Origin: an uncultured Clostridia bacterium
Lineage (GTDB): Bacteria; Bacillota; Clostridia; Oscillospirales; Acutalibacteraceae
Assembly: GCA_947595635.1 (NCBI GenBank)
Contig: CANQEU010000018.1
Coordinates: 1-41,626, forward strand
Length of the DNA stretch: 41,626 nt
Direction of reading: 5' to 3'
The notes under the pieces were generated by a model, which was not told where the DNA came from, ran no database searches, and saw only the letters and a program-made list of their open reading frames with translations. Position 1 is the first letter of the stretch. Every line of letters starts with the position of its first letter. The translations under genes and the position numbers were made by a program. This document shows, piece by piece, positions 9,142 through 17,819 of this stretch.

Positions 9142-9844
9142 CAAAATTATAGCCGACAGAACGCAATACACGCGAAGCGAAATAAAAAGGCTGATAAAGA
9201 GCGGAACTGTGTCCGTAAACGGCAGGACGTGTCTTATTGCCGATGAAAAATTTATAGGCGACGAGGAGATAACCGTCTGCGGAAGTCCGATAGGCGAGAA
9301 AAGGCTGTATCTTATGATGAACAAGCCTAAGGGCGTTGTTTGCGCTGTTAAAGACAATATGGACAAGACAGTTATAGATATTCTTCCTGAAAAATATAAA
9401 AACAGGGGGCTGTTTCCGGCAGGCAGGCTTGACAAGGACACAACGGGGCTGTTGATATTAACAAACGACGGCGATTTTTCCCACCGCATAATGTCGCCGA
9501 ATAAGAAGATAGAGAAGTATTATATAGCTGAAACGGACAAGCCCTTGTCAGACGAGGATATAATCAGGATAAAAGACGGCATTGAGCTCAAAAGCGGAAC
9601 AAAGTTTCGCGGAGCTTATGCGGAAAACCTTGAATCGGACGAAAATTTCAGAGTCGGAATAAAAATTTCCGAGGGAAAGTACCATCAGGTTAAAAAAATG
9701 CTGGCAGAATGCGGAATAAATGTGATAAATTTAACAAGAATTGCAATAGGTGATTTGTATCTTGACGTTAAATTGAACAAAGGAGAGTGCCGAAAATTAA
9801 CTAATATTGAAATTGACCTGATTTTTTTCAGCAAATTTAACTAA
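9128..9844 (+). CDS. rsuA: RsuA-family 16S rRNA pseudouridine synthase
   Basis: A 238-residue enzyme that isomerises a specific uridine in ribosomal RNA to pseudouridine. It has an N-terminal S4 RNA-binding domain (about residues 1-55) and a catalytic domain whose motif GRLDKDTTGLLILTNDG contains the nucleophilic Asp. MMNKPKGVVCA, KYYIAE and EGKYHQVKKMLA are further RsuA/RluB/RluE-type blocks. The short length and S4 domain favour RsuA (16S U516 in E. coli) over RluB, but the target is inferred. The gene begins within the end of the DUF4830 gene. No terminator was seen directly after it. Confidence 0.88.
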   Translation: MQRLDKIIADRTQYTRSEIKRLIKSGTVSVNGRTCLIADEKFIGDEEITVCGSPIGEKRLYLMMNKPKGVVCAVKDNMDKTVIDILPEKYKNRGLFPAGRLDKDTTGLLILTNDGDFSHRIMSPNKKIEKYYIAETDKPLSDEDIIRIKDGIELKSGTKFRGAYAENLESDENFRVGIKISEGKYHQVKKMLAECGINVINLTRIAIGDLYLDVKLNKGECRKLTNIEIDLIFFSKFN

Positions 9845-9962
9845 TTTGAGGAAAGATATTTTGTGCTGTATGAGAAATATATAAAAAATAGCCCCAATAT
9901 TTAGTAAAAAAAATAGTAGCAACATTTATAAAAATCTGTTATATTATTATTCGTAAGAAAAA

Positions 9963-9986
9963 TTATCCGATTATACAGTCGGATAA
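9963..9986 (+). promoter_or_regulatory. Inverted repeat before the sugar ATPase gene
   Basis: TTATCCGA (9963-9970) and TCGGATAA (9979-9986) form a perfect 8-bp inverted repeat with an 8-nt loop. It ends just before the CAGGAGG ribosome binding site. It could be an operator or a leader hairpin; no T-tract follows, so it is not a terminator. Confidence 0.45.
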
Positions 9987-10004
9987 CAGGAGGTATTATC
10001 AGTT

Positions 10005-11111
10005 ATGGCAAACGTATCACTAAGACACATCTACAAAATTTATGACGGAGGGGTTACGGCAGTTTCCGACTTCAACCTTGAAATCGAGGACAAAGAGTTT
10101 ATCATACTTGTTGGCCCTTCAGGCTGCGGCAAATCTACCACGCTTCGTATGATCGCCGGTCTTGAGGACATCAGCAAGGGTGAATTATACATCGGCGACA
10201 AGCTTGCAAACGACGTTGCTCCGAAGGACAGAGATATAGCAATGGTTTTCCAGAACTATGCTCTTTATCCGCATATGACGGTTTACGACAATATGGCTTT
10301 CGGACTTAAGCTTAGAAAAACTCCGAAGGACGAGATGCGCCGCCGTGTTGAAGAGGCAGCAAGAATTCTCGATATAGCGCATCTTCTTGACAGAAAGCCG
10401 AAGGCTCTCTCCGGCGGTCAGCGTCAGCGTGTAGCCCTTGGCCGTGCTATCGTTCGTGACCCGAAGGTATTTCTCCTTGACGAGCCGCTGTCAAACCTTG
10501 ACGCTAAGCTGCGTGCTCAGATGAGAACAGAAATTTCAAAGCTTCATCAAAGACTTGGCACAACCTTTATCTACGTTACCCACGACCAGACAGAGGCTAT
10601 GACGATGGGTACAAGAATCGTTGTTATGAAGGACGGTATCGTACAGCAGGTTGACACACCGCAAAATCTTTATGATCATCCCTGCAATGAGTTTGTTGCC
10701 GGATTTATCGGTTCGCCGCAGATGAACTTTATAAACGCTACCCTTGGCAAGAACGGTTCTGAATATACTCTTACATTCGACAAGAATGTTATTTCAGTTC
10801 CTGCAAACGGAATGAATATTGACAGCTATGTAGGCAAAGAGGTTGTATTCGGCATTCGTCCTGAGAATGTATATGACGACCCTGAATACATTGCGTCACA
10901 TAAAAACGGCGTTATCGAGGCTAATGTTGATGTTACAGAGCTTATGGGCGCTGAGATTTACCTGTATCTGAGCATTGCCGGTATTCCGATTACCGCTCGT
11001 GTTGAGCCTACATCAAAGGCAAAGCCCGGCGATAATGTTAAGATTGCTCTTGACGTTGATAAAATTCATATTTTTGATAAGGAAACAGAGCAGACTATTT
11101 CAAACAGATAA
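10005..11111 (+). CDS. msmX: ABC sugar importer ATPase, MsmX/UgpC type
   Basis: A 368-residue ATPase of carbohydrate importers. The N-terminal nucleotide-binding domain has Walker [11 protein letters not shown]-loop [16 protein letters not shown], signature LSGGQRQR, Walker [17 protein letters not shown] and H-loop YVTHDQ. Residues from about 240 form the OB/TOBE regulatory domain, with the GIRPENVY motif. No permease or binding-protein gene is adjacent. In B. subtilis the homologous MsmX serves several sugar importers, so a shared housekeeping ATPase is a reasonable inference. Its codon choice (many GTT, CTT, CGT) looks like a well-expressed gene. AGGAGG lies 8-9 nt before the ATG, and a terminator follows. 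Confidence 0.92.
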   Translation: MANVSLRHIYKIYDGGVTAVSDFNLEIEDKEFIILVGPSGCGKSTTLRMIAGLEDISKGELYIGDKLANDVAPKDRDIAMVFQNYALYPHMTVYDNMAFGLKLRKTPKDEMRRRVEEAARILDIAHLLDRKPKALSGGQRQRVALGRAIVRDPKVFLLDEPLSNLDAKLRAQMRTEISKLHQRLGTTFIYVTHDQTEAMTMGTRIVVMKDGIVQQVDTPQNLYDHPCNEFVAGFIGSPQMNFINATLGKNGSEYTLTFDKNVISVPANGMNIDSYVGKEVVFGIRPENVYDDPEYIASHKNGVIEANVDVTELMGAEIYLYLSIAGIPITARVEPTSKAKPGDNVKIALDVDKIHIFDKETEQTISNR

Positions 11112-11120
11112 TTATTCTTT

Positions 11121-11155
11121 AAAATCCCTGCCGTCAGGCAGGGATTTTAAGTTTT
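11121..11155 (+). terminator. Terminator after the sugar ATPase gene
   Basis: A perfect 12-bp stem (11121-11132 with 11137-11148, core CCCTGCC/GGCAGGG) has a GTCA loop and is followed by AAGTTTT. The short T-run is modest, but the hairpin is strong and sits directly after the stop. Confidence 0.8.
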
Positions 11156-11331
11156 AAACCCGCTTTGCCGGCATAAAAAGCTTAAACAAAAAATGCTTGT
11201 GATTGAATTTTTCAGCCGTTAATTGTTGTTTGATAACGGTATAAAATCTGCAAATTGTCTTATTCGCGTGAGGGATTTTGAGAAAATTAAAAGATATTTA
11301 TGGAAAAAATAAATTTTTATTTATTAAATGC

Positions 11332-11360
11332 TTGCAATTCAGACAAAATTTGTGTAAAAT
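11332..11360 (+). promoter_or_regulatory. Sigma-A promoter before the CdaR-like regulator
   Basis: TTGCAA (11332-11337), a 17-nt spacer and TAAAAT (11355-11360) lie about 95 nt before the regulator start. Several TTGTAAA-like repeats between 11366 and 11425, on both strands, could be operator sites. The rest of the 340-nt gap is AT-rich with nothing else I can name. Confidence 0.6.
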
Positions 11361-11454
11361 GTATATTGTAAATATGTTGTGCCTGTATTAGTTTATTTTA
11401 CAGCAATTTTTTATTGTAAATTGGCTATACAATTCAGAATTGAGGGGTAGTAGT

Positions 11455-12543
11455 ATGTCTAACAGATTGTTTCAGGGTGTTATTCATCAGATGGGAGATG
11501 CTATAGACAGAACTATCGGCGTTGTTGATGAAACCTCGGTAGTTATTGCTTGCAGCGATCTCGGCAGAGTGGGAGAGGTTATTGAGAGTATAAATCCCGA
11601 TACGCTTTCTTCTGTTGCGCCTTTTGTAATTAACGGACAAACCTTTAAATCTTTTAGCAATAATGTATCTCGTCCGGAATATGCAGTGTTTGTCGCCGGC
11701 AACGATGAGCTTTCACAAAAATACGCTCAAATGCTTGCGATTTCTTTGAGCAGCATAAAGCAGTATTATGATGAAAAATACGACAGAGGTAATTTTGTGA
11801 AGAATGTTATTCTTGACAATATACTTCCCGGTGATATTTATCTCAAGGCGAGAGAGCTGCACTTTAACAATGATGTTACAAGAGTTTGTATGCTTATTAA
11901 AATCACCACTAAGACCGATATTTCCGTTTATGATGTTGTTCAAAATCTTTTCCCGGACAAGACCAAGGACTTTGTAATCAATATAAACGAAACGGATATT
12001 GCTCTTGTAAAGGAGATTAAAACCGGTATAGATTCAAAAGATCTTGAAAAGCTTGCCGGCTCAATCGTCGATACGCTTTCAAGCGAGTTTTATACACACT
12101 GCGTTGTCGGCATAGGAACAACCGTAACGGGAATAAAGGATCTTGCGCATTCCTTTAAGGAAGCGCAGGTCGCTCTTGAGGTTGGCAAGGTGTTCGATAC
12201 CGAAAAAACAATAGTGTGCTATGACAACCTCGGCATAGCCCGTCTTATATATCAGCTTCCGACCACGCTGTGCGAGGCTTTCCTTAAAGAGGTGTTTAAG
12301 AAGGGCTCTATAGAGGCGCTCGATCAGGAAACTTTATTTACAATTCAGCGATTCTTTGAGTACAATCTGAATGTTTCGGAGACATCAAGAAAGCTGTTTG
12401 TTCACAGAAATACTCTTGTTTACAGACTTGAAAAAATCAAGAAATTAACGGGTCTTGATTTGCGTGAGTTTGAAGACGCAATTGTGTTTAAGGTAGCGCT
12501 TATGGTTAAGAAATACTTAACAGCAAATCCCGTTAAGTTTTAA
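11455..12543 (+). CDS. CdaR/PucR-type transcriptional regulator
   Basis: A 362-residue regulator. The N-terminal part resembles the sugar-diacid recognition domain of CdaR (MGDAIDRTIGVVDETSVVIACS), followed by a GGDEF-like middle region (about 150-270) and a C-terminal PucR helix-turn-helix (LNVSETSRKLFVHRNTLVYRLEKIKKLTG). CdaR activates sugar-acid catabolism in E. coli, but no such genes are here, so the effector is unknown. The ATG at 11455 follows GAGGGG by about 9 nt and is chosen over the TTG at 11440, which overlaps that site. It stands alone between two terminators. Confidence 0.82.
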   Translation: MSNRLFQGVIHQMGDAIDRTIGVVDETSVVIACSDLGRVGEVIESINPDTLSSVAPFVINGQTFKSFSNNVSRPEYAVFVAGNDELSQKYAQMLAISLSSIKQYYDEKYDRGNFVKNVILDNILPGDIYLKARELHFNNDVTRVCMLIKITTKTDISVYDVVQNLFPDKTKDFVININETDIALVKEIKTGIDSKDLEKLAGSIVDTLSSEFYTHCVVGIGTTVTGIKDLAHSFKEAQVALEVGKVFDTEKTIVCYDNLGIARLIYQLPTTLCEAFLKEVFKKGSIEALDQETLFTIQRFFEYNLNVSETSRKLFVHRNTLVYRLEKIKKLTGLDLREFEDAIVFKVALMVKKYLTANPVKF

Positions 12544-12608
12544 TTAAGGTATCTACTTTTGTTTAATTTTTTTCATTTTTCACTTCCTTGGATTGCCATT
12601 GGCAATGC

Positions 12609-12642
12609 AAAAAACAGGCAGACTTACGTTTGCCTGTTTTTT
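12609..12642 (+). terminator. Terminator after the CdaR-like regulator
   Basis: A 12-bp perfect stem, AAAAAACAGGCA (12609-12620) with TGCCTGTTTTTT (12631-12642), carries its own T-run and is effective on either strand. Confidence 0.85.
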
Positions 12643-12750
12643 GTTTGCCGTTTTGGGAATGCGGCCGTGTTAAATCTTTAAGGCGCACCTTAAACTGTTA
12701 AAATAAAAGAGCAATAAAAAAATCGAACCTGATTTCTCAGATCCGATTTC

Positions 12751-12826
12751 TGGTGACCCATCGGAGATTCGAACTCCGGACACCTTGATTAAAAGTCAAG
12801 TGCTCTGCCGACTGAGCTAATGAGTC
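12751..12826 (-). tRNA. tRNA-Lys (anticodon TTT)
   Basis: The reverse complement folds as a 76-nt cloverleaf including an encoded CCA. The acceptor stem is GACTCAT with ATGGGTC, the anticodon arm is CTTGA-CTTTTAA-TCAAG giving anticodon TTT, and the T-arm carries TTCGAAT. It lies 5 nt downstream of tRNA-His, so the two are probably one transcript. Confidence 0.96.
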
Positions 12827-12831
12827 ATATA

Positions 12832-12909
12832 TGGGGTGGATAGTCGGATTCGAACCGACGGTCTCCAGTGCCACAAACTGGCGCTTTAACCAACTAAGCT
12901 ATACCCACC
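12832..12909 (-). tRNA. tRNA-His (anticodon GTG)
   Basis: The reverse complement folds with acceptor GTGGGTA/TATCCAC plus the extra 5' G opposite a C that is typical of tRNA-His. The anticodon arm is CCAGT-TTGTGGC-ACTGG, giving GTG, and CCA is encoded. Confidence 0.96.
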
Positions 12910-13043
12910 GTATTGCCATATAAAAGGCATTGAGAGGTACAGACTGCCGCCGCTTTCTCTCAGCGCCTTAAGTATTATATCCGTTTTGACAATGATTGTC
13001 AATACCTTTTTGCCATTTTTTAAATACGGTGCAGGAAAACGCG

Positions 13044-13427
13044 TTATACGGTTATCTCAATTATATTGCCCTCGCAGTCGAGCGCGCGGCTTTCATAATA
13101 ACCGTCTCCCGTTGTCCTCGGCTCGCTCAATACAGTGTAGCCGTCAGCCAAAAGCCTTGCTGTCAAGGCGTCTACCGCCTTGGCGCTGCCTACGCTCAGC
13201 GCGATATGCTCGTAACCGGAACGCCTTATATTTCCGCCGGGCTCCTCGTATGAGCTCCTGTGCATCAGCTCAAGCCTCGTTTCGCCGTCAAGGGTGAGGA
13301 AATACGACTGAAAGCCGCTTTTTTTGTTCGTGTATTTCTCGCCTGACTGCGCTCCGAAATATTTTTCAAAGAATGCGCGTTCCTTTTCAAGATTTTTTAC
13401 ATATAGCGCAACGTGGTCAATTTTCAT
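13044..13427 (-). CDS. VOC-family protein (glyoxalase/epimerase-like)
   Basis: A 127-residue vicinal oxygen chelate fold protein with two beta-alpha-beta-beta-beta units. Likely metal ligands are the His in MKIDHVAL, the Glu in LELMHRSS, the His in GYEHIALSV and the Glu in GNIIEITV, all in the expected places. The family includes lactoylglutathione lyase, methylmalonyl-CoA epimerase and resistance proteins; the reaction cannot be chosen from sequence alone. Its start lies 4 nt after the stop of coaBC, so it is the second gene of that transcript. Confidence 0.85.
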   Translation of the reverse strand: MKIDHVALYVKNLEKERAFFEKYFGAQSGEKYTNKKSGFQSYFLTLDGETRLELMHRSSYEEPGGNIRRSGYEHIALSVGSAKAVDALTARLLADGYTVLSEPRTTGDGYYESRALDCEGNIIEITV

Positions 13428-13431
13428 TATA

Positions 13432-14631
13432 CTATTCTCCTGCTCTTATTTTGATTATCTCGTCAAGCAATTTGTCCGCGCAGTCGAATTTACTCATAAG
13501 CTCAAGCTTCAATTCGCTTTTTTCGGTAATTATAGTAAGGACATTTGTGTCTCCGGCAAATCCCGCGCCCTCTACCTTTACGTTATTGCCGACTATCATA
13601 TCAAGCTTTTTGCTTTTTAGCTTTGCCCTTGCGTTTTCACACATATTTTCCGTTTCCATTGCAAAGCCGCAAATAAACTGACCTTCTCTTTTATGCTCGC
13701 CGAGATATTTTAATATATCCTTTGTTCTCTTAAATGAAAGCGTAAGCTCTTCACCGCTCTTTTTTATTTTTTCATTGCTTACGCTTTTCGGTGTGAAGTC
13801 CGCAACGGCTGCCGCCTTTATGATTATATCCTGCTGCTCGGATACGGCTGTTATGGCGTTGAACATATCCTCTGCGCAGGTCACGCTTATGCTTTTTACA
13901 AACGGAACCGGCTCAAGACTTGTTTGACCGCTTACGAGCGTGACCTCCGCGCCTCTGAGCATTGCGGCTTTGGCGATTGCGTAGCCCATTTTGCCGGAGG
14001 AACGGTTTGTAATATAGCGCACCGGGTCTATAGGCTCAATGGTGGGGCCCGCGCTTACAAGGAGCTTCACTCCTGATAAATCCTTTTTATGCGCAAGCTC
14101 TCTTTCAATATACATATAAAGCTCTTCAGGCTCCGGCATTTTTCCCTTGCCAAAGGCTTTGCAGGCAAGGTAGCCTACGTTTGGCTCAATAATAGTATAT
14201 CCAAAGCTTTTAAGTTTTTTTATGTTTTCCTGAACAATCGGATTTTCATACATTTTTTCGTTCATCGCCGGAGCAAGCGCTATAGGACAGCCGCAAGCCA
14301 TAGCTGTTGTTGTAAGCATATCGTCCGCTATTCCGTTTGCGATTTTACCGATTATGTTTGCGCTTGCCGGCGCAATAAGAAGGTAGTCCGCCTTTGAGGC
14401 AAGGGAAATATGCTTTATCTCCATTGGATGATTGCGGTCAAAGGTGTCGATTATACATCTGTTTGAGGTGAGAGCCTCAAATGTATTTGGGGTAATAAAT
14501 TTGGCTGCGTTTTCGGTCATAAGCACATTGACGTCGCAGCCCTGCTTAACGAGCATACTTGCGAGATTCGGTATTTTGTAAGCCGCAATTCCGCCGCTTA
14601 CGCCTAAAATAACTGTTTTGTTTTTAAGCAT
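13432..14631 (-). CDS. coaBC: Phosphopantothenoylcysteine synthetase/decarboxylase
   Basis: A 399-residue bifunctional enzyme for two consecutive steps of coenzyme A synthesis: ligation of cysteine to 4'-phosphopantothenate (CoaB) and decarboxylation to 4'-phosphopantetheine (CoaC). The N-terminal flavoprotein domain has GVSGGIAAYK, the catalytic His in PMEIKHISLA, the PASANIIGKIANGIADD block and the active-site Cys in GYLACKAFGKG. The C-terminal CoaB part has VSAGPTIEPIDPVRYITNRSSGKMGYA and FICGFAMET. Length is normal. It is transcribed from a TTTACA-TATAAT promoter just upstream. Confidence 0.96.
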   Translation of the reverse strand: MLKNKTVILGVSGGIAAYKIPNLASMLVKQGCDVNVLMTENAAKFITPNTFEALTSNRCIIDTFDRNHPMEIKHISLASKADYLLIAPASANIIGKIANGIADDMLTTTAMACGCPIALAPAMNEKMYENPIVQENIKKLKSFGYTIIEPNVGYLACKAFGKGKMPEPEELYMYIERELAHKKDLSGVKLLVSAGPTIEPIDPVRYITNRSSGKMGYAIAKAAMLRGAEVTLVSGQTSLEPVPFVKSISVTCAEDMFNAITAVSEQQDIIIKAAAVADFTPKSVSNEKIKKSGEELTLSFKRTKDILKYLGEHKREGQFICGFAMETENMCENARAKLKSKKLDMIVGNNVKVEGAGFAGDTNVLTIITEKSELKLELMSKFDCADKLLDEIIKIRAGE

Positions 14632-14678
14632 AATAAAACTACCTTTCGATTTGCTCTGAAAAATGAGCTCTTTTGTTT

Positions 14679-14708
14679 ATTATAACAAGCCGGCGGTGAA
14701 AATGTAAA
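14679..14708 (-). promoter_or_regulatory. Sigma-A promoter for coaBC
   Basis: On the minus strand, TTTACA (14703-14708) and TATAAT (14679-14684) are 18 nt apart, about 50 nt before the coaBC start. Confidence 0.6.
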
Positions 14709-14787
14709 GTAAAAACTTTATACTTGCGCAAATCAAAGCATATAACGGGAATTATGTAACATATACCTATATATTAAAAAACAGGTG

Positions 14788-14816
14788 TTGCAAAAATGCA
14801 GATAATATTGTAAAAT
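14788..14816 (+). promoter_or_regulatory. Sigma-A promoter for pgi
   Basis: TTGCAA (14788-14793), a 17-nt spacer and TAAAAT (14811-14816) lie about 45 nt before the pgi start codon. Confidence 0.7.
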
Positions 14817-14861
14817 AGTAACAACAAGACACAACATATGTTTATCAAGGGGGACGACAAT

Positions 14862-16196
14862 ATGGCAACAAAATTAAGCGACAAGCATCTTCGCGACTTT
14901 ATTAACGACGGCGAGTATGCTGCAATAGAATCAAAAGTAAAGGCGGCTCACGAAACGCTGCATTCAAAAACCGGTCAGGGAAGCGATTTTCTCGGCTGGC
15001 TCACTCTTCCTGCCGATTACGACAAGGATGAGTTTGCAAGGATAAAAAAGGCTGCCGAAAAAATAAAGAACAATTCCGATGTTTTTATTGTAATAGGAAT
15101 AGGCGGTTCATATTTGGGAGCAAGAGCCGCTATAGAATTTATTAAATCACCTAATTACAACGCCCTTAAAAAGGATACGCCGGATATATACTACACAGGA
15201 AACAGCATAAGCTCGACCGCACTGTCCGAATTGCTTGAAATATGCGAGGGCAGGGACGTTTCAATCAATATGATTTCAAAGTCCGGCACAACCACAGAGC
15301 CCGCAATAGCTTTCCGTGTTCTCAGAGATATGCTTGAGAAGAAATACGGCAAAGATGGTGCAAGAGAAAGAATATTCTGCACGACCGACAGGGCAAAGGG
15401 AACGCTGAAGAGCCTTGCCGATAAGGAGGGCTATGAAACCTTTGTTGTTCCTGACGACGTAGGCGGACGCTTTTCTGTTTTAACTGCCGTGGGACTTCTT
15501 CCTATTGCCGTATCGGGCGCTGATATTGACGCGCTTATGGCAGGCGCGAGGAAGGCTCAGGACGAGCTTAACAATTGTGATTTATCAACTAACGACTGCT
15601 ACAAGTACGCGGCTATACGCAATATACTTTATGCAAAGGGATACTCAACCGAAATTCTTGTAAGCTATGAGCCGGCGTTTACTATGATGTCTGAGTGGTA
15701 TAAGCAGCTCTTTGGCGAGAGCGAGGGCAAGGATAACAAGGGAATTTTTCCGGCTTCGGTTACCTTCTCAACGGATCTTCACTCAATGGGACAGTATATC
15801 CAGGAGGGAAGAAGGATACTTTTTGAGACCGTAGTTCTTTTTGAGGAGCCAAAGAGGACAATAACAATCGGCACGGATCCTGAAAATGTTGACGGGCTCA
15901 ACTTCCTTTCCGGAAAAACAGTTGATTTTGTAAATAAAAAAGCGTTTCAGGGAACGGTGCTTGCGCACAACGACGGCGGCGTTCCGAACATAGTTTTAAC
16001 AGCCGAGAGAATGGATGAATCCGAGCTTGGTTATCTCATCTATTTCTTTGAAAAGGCGTGCGCTATAAGCGGCTATATGCTCGGCGTTAATCCATTTAAT
16101 CAGCCGGGAGTTGAAAGCTACAAGAAAAATATGTTCGCGCTTCTTGGTAAGCCCGGATACGAGGAGCAGAAATCCGCTCTTGAGGCAAGACTTTAA
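14862..16196 (+). CDS. pgi: Glucose-6-phosphate isomerase
   Basis: A 444-residue cytoplasmic enzyme that interconverts glucose 6-phosphate and fructose 6-phosphate in glycolysis and gluconeogenesis. It has the SIS-fold blocks [16 protein letters not shown] and [16 protein letters not shown], the [18 protein letters not shown] region, and [26 protein letters not shown]. The C-terminal [21 protein letters not shown] contains the catalytic Lys. The ATG at 14862 is preferred because AAGGGGG lies about 9 nt upstream; the ATG at 14838 lacks a site. Length fits the short Gram-positive form. Confidence 0.96.
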   Translation: MATKLSDKHLRDFINDGEYAAIESKVKAAHETLHSKTGQGSDFLGWLTLPADYDKDEFARIKKAAEKIKNNSDVFIVIGIGGSYLGARAAIEFIKSPNYNALKKDTPDIYYTGNSISSTALSELLEICEGRDVSINMISKSGTTTEPAIAFRVLRDMLEKKYGKDGARERIFCTTDRAKGTLKSLADKEGYETFVVPDDVGGRFSVLTAVGLLPIAVSGADIDALMAGARKAQDELNNCDLSTNDCYKYAAIRNILYAKGYSTEILVSYEPAFTMMSEWYKQLFGESEGKDNKGIFPASVTFSTDLHSMGQYIQEGRRILFETVVLFEEPKRTITIGTDPENVDGLNFLSGKTVDFVNKKAFQGTVLAHNDGGVPNIVLTAERMDESELGYLIYFFEKACAISGYMLGVNPFNQPGVESYKKNMFALLGKPGYEEQKSALEARL

Positions 16197-16261
16197 TCTG
16201 ACGACCACACTTTAAACGGAATCAGCCGCTTATGCGGTCAATATATAAGGAGGCAATTTTT

Positions 16262-16678
16262 ATGGTAACTTTGCTTATAGGAAAAAAAGGAACCGGCAAA
16301 ACAAAAAAATTAATATCTCTTGCCAACGAGGCTGTCGCAACCTCTAACGGCAATGTTGTTGTAATTGAAAAGGGCGCAAAGCTCACCTTTGACGTTACTC
16401 ACAAGGCTCGCCTTATCGACACCGACCAGTATGAGGTACAGGGATATGACGTGCTTTACGGCTTCATTTGCGGAATTTGTGCCGGCAACTATGATGTAAC
16501 AGATATTTTTGTTGATTCAACATTCAAAATATGCGGAAAAGATTTTGCGTTGCTTGACGATCTCGCCAAAAAGCTGAGCGTTCTCGCAGAAAAGGCAGAA
16601 ACAAAAATAACGCTTTTGATTTCCGCCGACGAGTCTGAGCTTCCTGAGGATCTCAAGGGCTTTTGCCAGTATATTTAA
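16262..16678 (+). CDS. Small P-loop protein of unknown function
   Basis: A 138-residue protein that opens with MVTLLIGKKGTGKTKKLISL, a clear Walker A (GKKGTGKT). The segment DVTDIFVDST may act as Walker B, and ITLLISADESELP may be a strand carrying a sensor-like acidic residue. I do not recognise a named family; short proteins of this type are widespread in Clostridia. The ATG at 16262 is chosen because AAGGAGG lies about 8 nt upstream, rather than the upstream in-frame ATG at 16232. It follows pgi by 65 nt and may share its transcript; a strong terminator follows. Confidence 0.7.
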   Translation: MVTLLIGKKGTGKTKKLISLANEAVATSNGNVVVIEKGAKLTFDVTHKARLIDTDQYEVQGYDVLYGFICGICAGNYDVTDIFVDSTFKICGKDFALLDDLAKKLSVLAEKAETKITLLISADESELPEDLKGFCQYI

Positions 16679-16696
16679 AAAATTACAATAAAAATC

Positions 16697-16731
16697 AAAA
16701 CGGCGCAGTCAAGCTTTACTGCGCCGTTTTT
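16697..16731 (+). terminator. Terminator after the P-loop gene
   Basis: A 13-bp perfect stem, AAAACGGCGCAGT (16697-16709) with ACTGCGCCGTTTT (16718-16730), ends in a T-run and lies about 20 nt after the stop codon. Confidence 0.9.
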
Positions 16732-16788
16732 GCTGATGTCACGGATTTTAAGCTATATTGACAATCATTGTGACTTTACTTAGAGTTC

Positions 16789-16817
16789 TTGAAATGTTTG
16801 TCCTTCTGTGATATAAT
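16789..16817 (+). promoter_or_regulatory. Sigma-A promoter for the lipoprotein gene
   Basis: TTGAAA (16789-16794), a 17-nt spacer and consensus TATAAT (16812-16817) lie about 40 nt before the lipoprotein start. Confidence 0.75.
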
Positions 16818-16856
16818 AGTTGAAAATTTGAAGTTTGTTTTAGAAAGGTGAAAGAA

Positions 16857-17372
16857 ATGGCCAAAAGATTAATCACAATAATATCTGCCGCGCTGCTTGC
16901 GCTGACAATACTTGTAGGCTGCTCGTGCAACTCAAGTAAAAGTATAGTAAATACGCCGAGTGAAACTGACGCGAACGAACCTACAAAGGCTTTGGCAAAT
17001 ATTTATAACAACAGTATGATAGACGGAGTATATAAGAACGAAAATTACGGCTATCAGCTGACTATCCCTGCCGAGATAGAGGACTCGATAGAGATTAGAG
17101 GAAACGACAGTATAGTATATATTTACGATAAATATATTTATGAAAAATACGGCGATCAGCAGGGACTTCTTGCTAACATATTTATTGACAACGCGCAGCA
17201 GGAGATACCATATAAAAGATATAAGCTGCTCGGCACAGACGGAATTGCCAACTATATTTTAAAATTTACCGAGGATCCACAGTATCCGGAGGATGATGAA
17301 AAGGCAAAGGAGAGCTATGACAATTGTATGAGCTATATAGATAAGATAGCCGATTCCTTCAAGCTTCCCTGA
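16857..17372 (+). CDS. Predicted lipoprotein of unknown function
   Basis: A 171-residue protein with a lipoprotein signal peptide: basic N-terminus (MAKRL), hydrophobic core and lipobox LVGC near residue 20. It is expected to be lipid-anchored on the outer face of the membrane. The mature domain has blocks YKNENYGYQLTIP and a C-terminal MSYIDKIADSFKLP that look like a small surface-exposed alpha/beta domain; no family was recognised. The ATG at 16857 is preferred because AGAAAGG lies about 9 nt upstream. It has its own promoter and no operon partner. Confidence 0.75.
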   Translation: MAKRLITIISAALLALTILVGCSCNSSKSIVNTPSETDANEPTKALANIYNNSMIDGVYKNENYGYQLTIPAEIEDSIEIRGNDSIVYIYDKYIYEKYGDQQGLLANIFIDNAQQEIPYKRYKLLGTDGIANYILKFTEDPQYPEDDEKAKESYDNCMSYIDKIADSFKLP

Positions 17373-17407
17373 TTTTAAAAATGTATGCGTTAAATTAAAA
17401 AAAGCTC

Positions 17408-17436
17408 TTGATTTTTGCGTATAAATACTATATAAT
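17408..17436 (+). promoter_or_regulatory. Sigma-A promoter for tRNA-Leu
   Basis: TTGATT (17408-17413), a 17-nt spacer and TATAAT (17431-17436) lie about 85 nt before the tRNA-Leu 5' end. A long hairpin lies between them. Confidence 0.7.
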
Positions 17437-17477
17437 AACTCTTGTTGTCAAAAGGACGGCACATTGATTAAAAAGCG

Positions 17478-17514
17478 TCATCATACGGTGAATATGTAAT
17501 TCGCCGTATGATGA
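17478..17514 (+). repeat. 16-bp inverted repeat in the tRNA-Leu leader
   Basis: Bases 17478-17493 pair with 17499-17514 through 16 positions (one G-T) around a 5-nt loop. No T-run follows, so it is not a standard terminator. It ends 7 nt before the mature tRNA-Leu and may be a leader structure or operator. Confidence 0.6.
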
Positions 17515-17521
17515 TATATTT

Positions 17522-17608
17522 GCCGGTGTGTTGGAATTGGCAGACGAGGTGGACTCAAAATCCATTGGTAGCGATACCGTGCGGGTTCAAGTCCCGCCAC
17601 CGGCACCA
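17522..17608 (+). tRNA. tRNA-Leu (anticodon CAA)
   Basis: An 87-nt class II tRNA with acceptor GCCGGTG/CACCGGC, a long variable arm and encoded CCA. The anticodon loop is CTCAAAA, giving CAA (reads UUG). A terminator hairpin begins right after the CCA. Confidence 0.96.
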
Positions 17609-17645
17609 ACCGGAGCAGATTTGTATTTGCTCCGGTGTTTTTTTA
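17609..17645 (+). terminator. Terminator after tRNA-Leu
   Basis: ACCGGAGCA (17609-17617) pairs with TGCTCCGGT (17628-17636) and is followed by GTTTTTTT. Confidence 0.88.
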
Positions 17646-17680
17646 TGGCATTTTTCGCAATTTCATCTGCTTAAACCGCA

Positions 17681-17724
17681 AAAACAAAGGCGGCGACCGA
17701 TTAAAGCTTTATCGGCGCCGCCTT
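17681..17724 (-). terminator. Terminator for the HPr-like gene
   Basis: A 14-bp stem with one bulged base pairs 17687-17701 with 17711-17724. Read on the minus strand it is followed by TTTGTTTT, which fits termination downstream of the HPr-like gene. Confidence 0.65.
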
Positions 17725-17819
17725 AAATATTGACTTTTTTTAAGCCCAAAATTATAATAGTTGATAGTTGTTTAAAACAAATTGTTAAAGCGATTTACAG
17801 GATAATCTTTTTTAAACGA

